From NCBI GenBank assembly GCA_015060905.1, contig SUXQ01000003.1:142090-206089 (forward strand): 64,000 nt of DNA, written 5' to 3'. The notes under the pieces were generated by a model. It saw only the letters and a program-made list of their open reading frames with translations. It had not been told where the DNA came from and did no database searches. Source of the stretch: Bacteroidales bacterium (GTDB lineage: Bacteria > Bacteroidota > Bacteroidia > Bacteroidales > Bacteroidaceae). A program made the translations under genes and the position numbers. This document shows, in pieces, positions 29,701 to 36,541 of the stretch; position 1 is the first letter of the stretch; every line of letters begins with the position of its first letter.

Positions 29701-30123
29701 CGGTTTGCACTACTTTTAATAAGATAGGCGGCACCTCGGAAGAAAAAATAAATACAAATCATTGAACTTCAGCGGGTTGCACTACTTTCAATAAGATAAG
29801 CGGCACCTCGGAAGAAAAAATAAATATAAATCATTGAACTTCAGCGGTTTGCACTACTTTCAATAAGATAGGCGGCACCTCGGAAGAAAAAATAAATATA
29901 AATTTATTTTGTTCTTCGCTCGGTTTGCACTACTTTTAATAAGATAGGCGGCACCTCGGAAGAAAAAATAAATATAAATCATTGGACTTCAGCGGTTTGC
30001 ACTACTTTTAATAAGATAGGCGGCACCTCGGAAGAAAAAATAAATATAAATTTATTTTGTTCTTCGCTCGGTTTGCACTATCTTTGCAAAAGATTAGCGT
30101 GTACGGCTTTCGACACAAAACTT
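29701..30123 (+). repeat. Array of six 72/76-base promoter-like units upstream of tRNA-Leu
   Basis: Units start at 29701, 29773, 29845, 29921, 29993 and 30069 (periods 72, 72, 76, 72, 76). Each opens with CGGTTTGCACTA (one has CGGGTTGCACTA). The first five continue CTTTTAATAAGATA or similar and then CGGCACCTCGGAAGAAAAA. The last continues TCTTTGCAAAAG and is the only one with a consensus -7 box. Two spacer types alternate: one reading ATCATTGAACTTCAG, the other TTATTTTGTTCTTCGCT. This explains the 486-base gap between the MgtC gene and the tRNA. Confidence 0.9.
30056..30086 (+). promoter_or_regulatory. Promoter of tRNA-Leu(UAG)
   Basis: -33 box TTTG at 30056-30059, a 19-base spacer and -7 box TATCTTTG at 30079-30086: a textbook Bacteroidota promoter. 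Predicted start is near 30093, about 30 bases before the tRNA. It is the last unit of the upstream array. Confidence 0.75.
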
Positions 30124-30205
30124 GCGCCTGTGGCGAAATTGGTAGACGCGCCAGACTTAGGATCTGGTGTTTTGCGACGTGTAGGTTCGAGTCCTATCAG
30201 GCGCA
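30124..30205 (+). tRNA. tRNA-Leu (anticodon UAG)
   Basis: An 82-base class II tRNA. The acceptor arms are GCGCCTG and CAGGCGC with discriminator A. The D-loop contains GGTAGACGC, the anticodon arm is CCAGA-CTTAGGA-TCTGG giving anticodon TAG, a long variable arm follows, and the T-loop is GTTCGAGTC. CCA is not encoded. It reads CUA and, by wobble, other CUN leucine codons. An alternating hairpin pair follows it. Confidence 0.96.
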
Positions 30206-30218
30206 CGATGAGACAAAA

Positions 30219-30263
30219 GAGGAATTCTCAAAACAGGGAATTCCTCTTTCCTGTTTTGAGAAT
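30219..30263 (+). terminator. Two mutually exclusive hairpins after tRNA-Leu
   Basis: Hairpin A pairs GAGGAATTC (30219-30227) with GAATTCCTC (30238-30246), followed by TTT. Hairpin B pairs 30224-30237 with 30250-30263 (14 bp, ATTCTCAAAACAGG type). They share bases and cannot form together. A is the likely terminator or processing stop of the tRNA transcript. Confidence 0.55.
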
Positions 30264-30548
30264 CGACAATGCCGACAGCGGTTGGTCAAACGAAGTACGG
30301 GCGAAGCTCGTACCGTTTGGGCCGCGATAAGGCGGCGTTGTCAATTTAAAAGATATAATCGACAATACTTGCAGCAATAGGTCGCAGGATGCGTGGCGTA
30401 GTCACGCCCTGCGGGTTGCGGTTGGCAAGTGTTGTCAATTACGGCAAACAAAATCGACAATGCTTGCAGCAATAGGTCACGCACAGCACCGCAGAATGTG
30501 GTGCCTCGTGGGTTGGACTTCATTCCCATCAAAGGTTCGATAATTGTC
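30261..30548. repeat. Three consecutive ~85-base structured hairpin units
   Basis: Units at 30261-30346, 30357-30440 and 30452-30548 each begin AATCGACAAT. The first two end GTTGTCAATT, so the ends are inverted repeats. Inner parts also pair: unit 1 has GTACGGGC-GAA-GCTCGTAC inside CAAACG/CGTTTG; unit 2 has CGCAGG/CCTGCG around GCGTG/CACGC; unit 3 has CACCGCA-GAA-TGTGGTG inside CACG/CGTG. Units 2 and 3 share CTTGCAGCAATAGGTC. Inner sequences differ while the fold is kept. The third unit runs into the recombinase remnant and its right end is degenerate. This accounts for the gap between the tRNA and the recombinase fragment. Confidence 0.75.
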
Positions 30549-30860
30549 TTTTTCCTTATCCCACAAAACTCCGTTCGGAAAGAGTAAATTTTGCAGTTTT
30601 TGGCAAATTTCAAGCGAACTATCACGCCACAAACGAGAGAGTTCAGTAACAAGCACCTTGTCGATGGCATTTGCCTCAACGTATTCTACCATGTTAAGTA
30701 GTTCTGTACGCTCTGCGTTTGCCTTTGCACCCGAAATTTTCTCTGCAAACACAGCCTCAACGCTCCAACCCTTACTATTGGCAAGTGCTGTCAGTTCGTT
30801 TACTTGTCTGTCGTACTCTTGTATGTTTGTCGAAACTCTTGCAAAAATTATTGTTTTCAT
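30477..30860 (-). pseudogene. Truncated serine recombinase (invertase/resolvase N-terminus)
   Basis: 127 codons from MKTIIFARVSTNIQEYDRQ match the resolvase catalytic domain. The catalytic Ser is at residue 10, with EKISGAKANAER, IDKVLVTELSRLWRDS and the active-site arginines present. Homology stops at about residue 100. The rest is read from the hairpin element, and the helix-turn-helix DNA-binding half is missing. Relatives of ~200 residues drive promoter or gene inversion in Bacteroides. It is probably inactive, disrupted by the hairpin repeat or by deletion. Confidence 0.75.
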
Positions 30861-31020
30861 ATTCTTATTATATATTTGTTTTATAAAACAATTATTACAA
30901 TGCAAATGTACATTTAAGAAAATTAAGAAACAAATTTTAATTAGCGAAAATCGCAAATATTTTGAAATATATTGTTATTTATGATAATTTTAGTATATTA
31001 GCACCCAAAATAGGATATAC

Positions 31021-31305
31021 ATGGAAAAGATATTGGCAGAAAATGTAAAACGCCTTTGCAAGCAACAAGGCAAGCAACTTAAAGACCTTGCAAGCGACAT
31101 GGATATTGACGCTTCAAGTCTAACGAGAGCGATGTATGGCAATGCAAGGTTAGATACCATTGAGAAAATGGCAGTCGCTTTGGGCGTTAGTGTAAAATCC
31201 CTTTTTGAACCTATGGGCGATGAGGCTGTAGAGGGGTTTATTAAAATTAGAGGAAAGATATATCAATTTTATAGTAGGAGCGAGTTGGAGAACCTACTTA
31301 AATAG
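31021..31305 (+). CDS. XRE-family helix-turn-helix regulator of the Mrr locus
   Basis: A 94-residue protein. Residues 1-60 are a Cro/CI-type HTH (AENVKRLCKQQGKQLKDLAS, then SSLTRAMYGNARLDTIEKMA). The C-terminal 30 residues are a short beta/helix tail (GFIKIRGKIYQFYSR). Size and position before a restriction gene resemble controller proteins of restriction systems. A 7-bp inverted repeat TTGATAA-N6-TTATCAA just after its stop lies on the next gene's promoter and could be its operator. Confidence 0.8.
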   Translation: MEKILAENVKRLCKQQGKQLKDLASDMDIDASSLTRAMYGNARLDTIEKMAVALGVSVKSLFEPMGDEAVEGFIKIRGKIYQFYSRSELENLLK

Positions 31306-31313
31306 TTAAAAAA

Positions 31314-31347
31314 TTGATAATTTGTTTTATCAAAATAAGTAACTTTG
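31314..31347 (+). promoter_or_regulatory. Mrr promoter with candidate operator
   Basis: Inverted repeat TTGATAA (31314-31320) and TTATCAA (31327-31333) with a 6-base spacer that contains TTTG (31321-31324), a possible -33 box. A -7 box TAACTTTG follows at 31340-31347, spaced 15 bases from it. A regulator bound to the repeat would cover the -33 site. The promoter is 36 bases upstream of the Mrr ATG. Confidence 0.5.
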
Positions 31348-31383
31348 TTAACAAATAGAAATAATATTATAATATAGACTTGT

Positions 31384-32337
31384 ATGATACCAAAATATCA
31401 AGAATGTATGTTGCCTCTTTTACAATGCTTTAATGACAGACAAATTCATTCATTAAAGGAATGTACAGAAGTTCTTTCAAACAAATTTAACTTATCAGCA
31501 GATGAAAAGGCAGAACTTTTACCTAGTGGTAATCAGCCAATAATGTACAACAGGGTTGGTTGGGCAAAATTTTATTTAGAAAAAGCAGGACTCTTAAAAG
31601 GTGTGACAAGAGGTAAATATGTAATAACGGAGGATGGGCTAAGACTTCTATCAAAGAACCCGCAATTTATAAATAATGAAACGTTGTCTGCTTACAAACA
31701 ATTTCGTTATTTTATAAACAATAGCGATGGAAATGCAGATGGTGCTATGAGAAGTATTAGCACTTCGGATGGCACTGAAAAGAATAAAGAAACGAAACTA
31801 AATAATAATGCAAAACAAATAAATTATAACGAACAGACTCCAGAAGAGATACTTGACACAACTTTTAAACAACTACAAGCAAACCTTGCTAATGAGGTGT
31901 TAGAAAAGGTTCTTGAACAATCTCCACAATTCTTTGAAAAATTAGTTGTTGAACTTCTTGTAAAAATGGGTTATGGAACAGGTAAAATTACAGGTCGTAC
32001 AGGAGATGGTGGTATTGATGGTATTATAGACGAAGATAGACTTGGTTTGGATGTTATACATATTCAAGCTAAAAGATGGCAAATAGGGAACAATGTCGGA
32101 AGAAGAGAATTACAACATTTTGTTGGCGCATTAGATGGAGAACATTGTAAAAAGGGAGTATTTATAACAACCTCATCATTTACACGAGAAGCATTAGAAT
32201 ACAATCCCGTAAATGTTAAACTTGCAAAGATTGATGGTAAGAAACTTGCCAACTTAATGATAGCATACAATGTGGGTGTTTCAACAAACGTAAGATATGA
32301 GATAAAGAAAATTGACACAGACTACTTTGAGGAATAA
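31384..32337 (+). CDS. mrr: Mrr-type (type IV) restriction endonuclease
   Basis: A 317-residue protein, close to the length of E. coli Mrr. Residues 1-95 form the winged-helix Mrr N-terminal domain (QPIMYNRVGWAKFYLEKAGL). After a low-complexity linker, residues ~175-300 are the PD-(D/E)xK nuclease: FFEKLVVELLVKMGYG, GRTGDGGIDGIID (catalytic Asp) and HIQAKRW (Q-x-K). Type IV enzymes cut foreign DNA carrying modified bases. No methylase accompanies it. It is followed after 3 bases by an EVE-like gene. Base composition is clearly more AT-rich than the flanking genes, suggesting transfer. Confidence 0.88.
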   Translation: MIPKYQECMLPLLQCFNDRQIHSLKECTEVLSNKFNLSADEKAELLPSGNQPIMYNRVGWAKFYLEKAGLLKGVTRGKYVITEDGLRLLSKNPQFINNETLSAYKQFRYFINNSDGNADGAMRSISTSDGTEKNKETKLNNNAKQINYNEQTPEEILDTTFKQLQANLANEVLEKVLEQSPQFFEKLVVELLVKMGYGTGKITGRTGDGGIDGIIDEDRLGLDVIHIQAKRWQIGNNVGRRELQHFVGALDGEHCKKGVFITTSSFTREALEYNPVNVKLAKIDGKKLANLMIAYNVGVSTNVRYEIKKIDTDYFEE

Positions 32338-32340
32338 TAT

Positions 32341-32751
32341 ATGCAAAACTGGATTTTTATTTCAAGTACAAAATGTTTTAGAATGAATGATTGGCTAGAT
32401 GCCAATGATTTTGTTGAGTACGTTCAACGCAATAATGTAAATGTAAATGACATTGTATATTTGTATACTACAGCACCTATTTGTCGTATTGAATATAAAA
32501 TGATTGTTGAGCGTATCAATATTCCCTTAAACGAAATTGTAGATGACTCTGCTTATAACATAAGAACTAAAGAACAGAATGCTAAACGCATGATGAATGA
32601 TAGATTTATACGCTTAAGGTTGCTTAAAAAGGTTGACAATCCCAAATTGCACCTTGATTACTTACGTTCTATAGGATTAAAATCAAGTATGCAATCAAAT
32701 TTGAAAGTATCTGGAGAATTATTAAAATATATTGAAGAACAAATGAAATAA
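32341..32751 (+). CDS. EVE-like (PUA-fold) small protein, putative modified-base reader
   Basis: A 136-residue protein resembling EVE/PUA-like domains: it starts NWIFISSTKCFRM, then NVNVNDIVYLYTTAPICRI and IEYKMIVERI (the G/ND-hydrophobic strand plus x-P-x-x-I-x-Y-K-x-x-V pattern), a DDSAYN loop, and an ending LDYLRSIGLKSSMQSN. EVE domains bind modified DNA or RNA bases and occur with type IV restriction enzymes. Sitting 3 bases after mrr, it may supply target recognition. The assignment is by pattern only. Confidence 0.6.
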   Translation: MQNWIFISSTKCFRMNDWLDANDFVEYVQRNNVNVNDIVYLYTTAPICRIEYKMIVERINIPLNEIVDDSAYNIRTKEQNAKRMMNDRFIRLRLLKKVDNPKLHLDYLRSIGLKSSMQSNLKVSGELLKYIEEQMK

Positions 32752-32786
32752 TCTTTTAGATTAAATCAATACAAATACACTTATGC

Positions 32787-32850
32787 ACAAAATACATCAA
32801 GGTGGGTTCTCGATAGAGAACCCACCTTGATGTATTTTGTCCTTTTAATT
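32787..32850 (+). terminator. Terminator with a perfect 25-bp stem after the Mrr locus
   Basis: Arms 32787-32811 and 32816-32840 are perfectly complementary around the loop GATA, and are followed by CCTTTTAATTTT. The core reads GGTGGGTTCTC-GATA-GAGAACCCACC. No gene converges on it from the right, but it could act in both directions. Confidence 0.85.
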
Positions 32851-33004
32851 TTACCTTACATTAAAAAGATTTGTTGAAGCAGATAAAAGGTAATCATAAA
32901 AAACAAACCATAATTCTGAATGCTTAGAAATCTTTCTACGCTTGCTTATTTCCACATTTTTGATTATCATTGCATTGTATATATTTCCGTAATATAAAAC
33001 TACT

Positions 33005-34155
33005 ATGAAAAGATTATTTATAATAGCCACCCTGCTGCTGGCTGTTGCAAGCGTCAGTGCGCAAAAAGGCTCAACAAAGCCATTGAGAAAAGCGTTTGCC
33101 GACAAATTCCTTATAGGCGCGGCACTAAATGTGCATCAGGTAAGAAGCGAGGATAAAAGTTTGCACGACCTTATACGCCGAGAATTCAGTTCGGTTGTCG
33201 CCGAGAATTGTATGAAGAGCGCCTCATTGCAACCACGCGAAGGAGTGTTCCGCTTCGACGATGCAGACAGGCTTGTGGCGCTCGCCCAAAAGAACAAACA
33301 AGCGGTCATCGGACACTGCTTAGTGTGGCACTCGCAAGCCCCGGATTGGTTTTTCACAGATAGCAACGGCAATGATGTCAGTCGCGAGGTGCTCATCGAA
33401 CGTATGCGCAGCCACATTCACACAGTCGTGAAACATTTTAAAGGGAAGGTCAAAGGTTGGGACGTCGTAAACGAAGCTATCGAGTGGGACGGCAAGATGC
33501 GCGAGTCGAAATTCTACAAAATCATAGGAGAGGAGTTTATCAGCCTTGCTTTTAAGTTTGCCCACGAGGCCGACCCTGACGTTGAGCTTTATTACAACGA
33601 CTATGGAATGGACTCGAGAATGAAGCGCGAGGCTGTTGTGCGCATGGTGCGCAAACTGAAATCCGAAGGGCGAAGAATAGATGCAATAGGCATGCAGTCG
33701 CACGTATCTTTCTCGACCCCGCTCGACGAGTATGAGCGCAGCATAGAGGCCTTTGCTGCCGAGGGTGTAAAAGTGATGATTACCGAGCTTGACCTGAGCG
33801 TGCTTCCATGGCCGCATGGAAATATGGGTGCAGCGGTGGAGAATAACTTCGAGTATCAAGAGAGGATGAACCCCTTCCGCAATGGACTTACAAAGGAAAT
33901 GGAGCAACAGCAGACTGATTTTTTCTGCCGTCTGTTCGATATTTATCTGCGCCACGCGATGACATTACCCGAGTCACTTTCTGGGGTGTAAGCGACGGAG
34001 ACTCGTGGAAGAATAATTGGCCGGTGCGCGGACGCACAGATTATCCGCTGGCTTTCGACCGCGAATATCGTGCAAAGCCTTTTGTGCATGAGATTATAAA
34101 AATGGCAAAAAGATATAAAAAAGGGGCCTTTCGAAAAGCACAAAAAAACAAGTGA
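33005..34155 (+). pseudogene. GH10 endo-beta-1,4-xylanase interrupted by a one-base frameshift
   Basis: A secreted xylanase gene (signal peptide MKRLFIIATLLLAVASVSA). The first ~317 codons give an intact GH10 barrel including the acid/base Glu in GWDVVNEAI and the nucleophile Glu in ITELDLS. At about 33953 the reading CACGCGATGAC lacks one C relative to CACCGCGATGAC. The frame then runs off-register and stops at 33991. In the other frame the normal ending continues ([20 protein letters not shown], then RTDYPLAFD) to a stop at 34155, for a full length of ~383 residues. Either a true recent pseudogene or a sequencing/assembly error. Confidence 0.85.
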
Positions 34156-34169
34156 TTCTATATTATTAT

Positions 34170-34218
34170 AAATTATGCGGGCAGAGGAATATTCCCTGCC
34201 CGCATAATTTGTTTTTTT
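34170..34218. terminator. Bidirectional terminator between xylanase and glucosaminidase genes
   Basis: AAATTATGCGGGCAG (34170-34184) pairs perfectly with 34196-34210 around an 11-base loop that itself pairs GGAA/TTCC, followed by a run of Ts. Convergent genes end on both sides. Confidence 0.85.
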
Positions 34219-34228
34219 AGCCACGATA

Positions 34229-35176
34229 TTACCTGAGCCTTACAACGTCGCCCACCTTAAGCGGTGAGTAACTTTCGTACTCGGGATTCATCTTGTAGAT
34301 GTTTTTAAGGCGCACGCCGTACTTTTGAGAGATTGAGTAGAGGCTTTCGCCGTTGCCTGTTGTGTGGAAACGGTGCTCTTTGCCGGCTTTGCTGTGTTTC
34401 TTTTCGAGGTATATAATATCCCCGGCTTTTATATTATATTCTTTATATAAGTCGTTGTATTTTATCAGTTTGCGACGCGAAATTCCAAATTCACTCGAAA
34501 GTGTTTCAAAGGTGTCACCGTTATTTGCCACTACATACAGCAGACCACTCGACAGATAGAGAGGACGGCTGCCCGATAAAGTGCTGCCGGAGCTGTTTCC
34601 GAGCGCAGACGAAATATCACCCTTGGAGTATTTGTCATACTCGTATAGTTTGTAGCGCTCTATAAGGTTTATAAGCTTCTGGGGGTAGGCGGGGTCTTCG
34701 GCGTATCCGGCCTTTTTCAGTCCGCGTGCCCAGCCTTTGTAGTCGGTGGTGCTGAGCTTGAACAGGGAGGCGTATCGGGGACGTAAGAGAAATTGCGAGT
34801 GGTCTTCGTACGACTCGCGTGCGCTGTTGTAGACGCGGAACTCGCACATTCGTCCGTTGTCCATAGTGGTTGTTGTACGACCTTGCCAATTATTGTTAGC
34901 TTTAATGCCGAAGTGGTTGTTCGACTTTTGTGTAAGGGTGCTTTTCCCTGCACCCGACTCGAGGAGACCTTGTGCAAGGGTGATGCTTGCCGGTATTTTG
35001 TGACGGTGCATCTGCTCTACAGCGATGGGGTAGTATGTGAGAATGTATGCCTCGTAGGAATCGGATGCGCCTGTTACTGTAGCGTTTGTTTTTTGTGATG
35101 TTTGTTTGGTGGTGCTGCACGATGCGAATGTGAATGCCGCAACTACGGCTACCGCAATGATAAGAATGTGTTTCAT
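34229..35176 (-). CDS. Glucosaminidase lipoprotein with two LysM domains
   Basis: A peptidoglycan hydrolase of 315 residues. A lipobox (FASC) follows the signal peptide. The FlgJ/endo-N-acetylglucosaminidase domain spans about residues 45-190 (ASITLAQGLLESGAGKSTL with the catalytic Glu, NNHFGIKANNNW, CEFRVYNSARESYEDHS). Two LysM repeats follow: NNGDTFETLSSEFGISRR and GNGESLYSISQKYGVRL. It probably acts on the cell wall during growth or septation. A single gene with a terminator downstream. Confidence 0.92.
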   Translation of the reverse strand: MKHILIIAVAVVAAFTFASCSTTKQTSQKTNATVTGASDSYEAYILTYYPIAVEQMHRHKIPASITLAQGLLESGAGKSTLTQKSNNHFGIKANNNWQGRTTTTMDNGRMCEFRVYNSARESYEDHSQFLLRPRYASLFKLSTTDYKGWARGLKKAGYAEDPAYPQKLINLIERYKLYEYDKYSKGDISSALGNSSGSTLSGSRPLYLSSGLLYVVANNGDTFETLSSEFGISRRKLIKYNDLYKEYNIKAGDIIYLEKKHSKAGKEHRFHTTGNGESLYSISQKYGVRLKNIYKMNPEYESYSPLKVGDVVRLR

Positions 35177-35244
35177 GATGTAATTATATTTTCCAAGTTA
35201 CAAATTAAACGAATTAATTGGTTTTATGCAAGTGTTTATTTTAT

Positions 35245-35400
35245 CTTTATATAAGATATACTGCACTCGCTTTGAAAAATATTCAAGCACGCTTGATATT
35301 TCTCGCTCGTTTGTTATTGTCTTTATATAAGACATACTGCACTCGCTTTGAAAAATATTGAAGCAAGCTTCATATTTCTCGCTCGTTTGTTATTGTCTTT
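35245..35400 (+). repeat. 76-base tandem repeat, two full units and a partial third
   Basis: Units begin CTTTATATAAG at 35245 and 35321, and a partial unit CTTTGAGAT begins at 35397. Each full unit has ATACTGCACTCGCTTTGAAAA, then an inverted repeat, then TTTCTCGCTCGTTTGTTATT. The inverted repeat is TCAAGC/GCTTGA in unit 1 and TGAAGC/GCTTCA in unit 2: the two changes compensate. Each unit start resembles a weakened -7 box (TATCTTTA, TGTCTTTA, TGTCTTTG). With the following hairpin and promoter this fills the 328-base gap before cdd. Confidence 0.85.
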
Positions 35401-35426
35401 GAGATAAAACCTCGAAAATAGGATGT

Positions 35427-35469
35427 GGCTCGGAAGAAAAATAAGTTCACTTGTTTTTTCTTCCGAGCC
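35427..35469 (+). terminator. Perfect 15-bp hairpin upstream of the cdd promoter
   Basis: GGCTCGGAAGAAAAA (35427-35441) pairs with TTTTTCTTCCGAGCC (35455-35469) around a 13-base loop. It directly precedes the -7 box at 35476. It may end transcripts arising in the repeat array, or act on the promoter; only the structure is certain. Confidence 0.5.
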
Positions 35470-35475
35470 TTTCAC

Positions 35476-35483
35476 TATCTTTG
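35476..35483 (+). promoter_or_regulatory. -7 promoter box of cdd
   Basis: TATCTTTG, the same exact box as at tRNA-Leu, 22 bases before the cdd ATG. A TTG lies about 22 bases upstream as a poor -33 box. Confidence 0.6.
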
Positions 35484-35504
35484 TAGTGTTAGAAGCTGAA
35501 AATT

Positions 35505-35987
35505 ATGAAAGAGATTATTCTAAGCACTGTTGTTAAGGTCTGCTCTTACGAAGAGCTGTCGCCGGCCGACAGGCAACTGACCGATGCTGCCCGCGAAGCT
35601 GCAAAAAAGAGTTACGCCCCCTATTCGCTTTTCAACGTGGGAGCAGCCGTACGCCTAGATGGCGGGGAGATTGTCTGCGGTAGTAATCAAGAGAATGCAG
35701 CCTACCCCTCGGGGCTATGCGCCGAGCGCACCACTCTCTTTTGGGCAGGAGCACAGCATCCCGACAAGGCTGTCGAGGCAATAGCCATCGCCGCACGCGA
35801 CAAAGATGGAGAGATTGAAAAGCCAATATCCCCCTGCGGAGCCTGCCGACAGGTAATGCTCGAGACGGAAATGCGATTCGACCGTCCCATGCGCATCATC
35901 CTCTACGGCTCGCGCGAGTGCTACATAATAAAAGGTGGCACAAAGGAACTTATGCCCCTCTCCTTTAGTTCGGATTTTTTAAAATAG
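35505..35987 (+). CDS. cdd: Cytidine deaminase
   Basis: Zinc enzyme of pyrimidine salvage that converts cytidine or deoxycytidine to uridine or deoxyuridine. The 160-residue product has the motif GLCAERTTLF (Cys plus catalytic Glu) and PCGACRQVMLE with the two further zinc cysteines, and NVGAAVRLDGGEIVCGSNQE upstream. It is the small homotetrameric form. It is followed after 5 bases by the phosphatase gene, probably as an operon. Confidence 0.93.
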   Translation: MKEIILSTVVKVCSYEELSPADRQLTDAAREAAKKSYAPYSLFNVGAAVRLDGGEIVCGSNQENAAYPSGLCAERTTLFWAGAQHPDKAVEAIAIAARDKDGEIEKPISPCGACRQVMLETEMRFDRPMRIILYGSRECYIIKGGTKELMPLSFSSDFLK

Positions 35988-35992
35988 ATAAC

Positions 35993-36469
35993 ATGAAAAA
36001 GATTCTATTCGTCTGTCACGGAAATATATGCCGCTCGCCCATGGCGGAATTTGTCTTTAAAGACCTTGTCGCAAAGCGCGGCCTCGACAAGGATTTTTAC
36101 ATTCGCTCGGCTGCAACAAGCAGCGAAGAGATTGGAAACGGCATCTACCCTCCTGCGGCCTATGAGCTTGGACGCAACAACGTCCGCATCGACAAAGAAA
36201 AACGTGCCACACGCATCACTCGCAACGACTATATAGAGTATGATATGATAATTGTGATGGAGCAGTATAACATAAGAAACCTGAGAGACGTCGCAAGGTT
36301 CGACCCCGATAATAAAATATGGAAACTGCTCGATTTTGACAATCCCAACGACATTGTGCAGTGTGCGGGAGAGGATATTTCGGACCCGTGGTACCACGGA
36401 AATTTCTCAAAGACCTACGAAGAGATTGTCCGAGGCTGTAAAGGATTGCTCGAATACCTCGGATATTAA
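35993..36469 (+). CDS. Low-molecular-weight protein-tyrosine phosphatase
   Basis: A 158-residue cytoplasmic phosphatase. The catalytic loop VCHGNICRSPMAEF (C-x5-R) is at the N-terminus and the general-acid Asp is in ISDPWYHGNF near residue 129. Relatives dephosphorylate tyrosine kinases of capsule synthesis or protein arginine phosphate. No kinase gene is nearby, so the substrate is unknown. It is co-oriented with cdd with a 5-base gap. Confidence 0.92.
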   Translation: MKKILFVCHGNICRSPMAEFVFKDLVAKRGLDKDFYIRSAATSSEEIGNGIYPPAAYELGRNNVRIDKEKRATRITRNDYIEYDMIIVMEQYNIRNLRDVARFDPDNKIWKLLDFDNPNDIVQCAGEDISDPWYHGNFSKTYEEIVRGCKGLLEYLGY

Positions 36470-36541
36470 GAAAAAAGGTTGCGGATATGAATATTCGTTA
36501 AAAAAATTATATCTTTACGCGAACAATATAAATTAAAGACT

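Noticed and set aside
29701..30123. Possible CRISPR array because of regular ~72-base periodicity
   Set aside because: Units are nearly identical throughout with no unique spacers, no cas genes are present, and the last unit is a functional-looking promoter.
35245..35400. Possible CRISPR-like direct repeats
   Set aside because: Only two full copies, the whole 76 bases repeat, and there are no variable spacers or cas genes.
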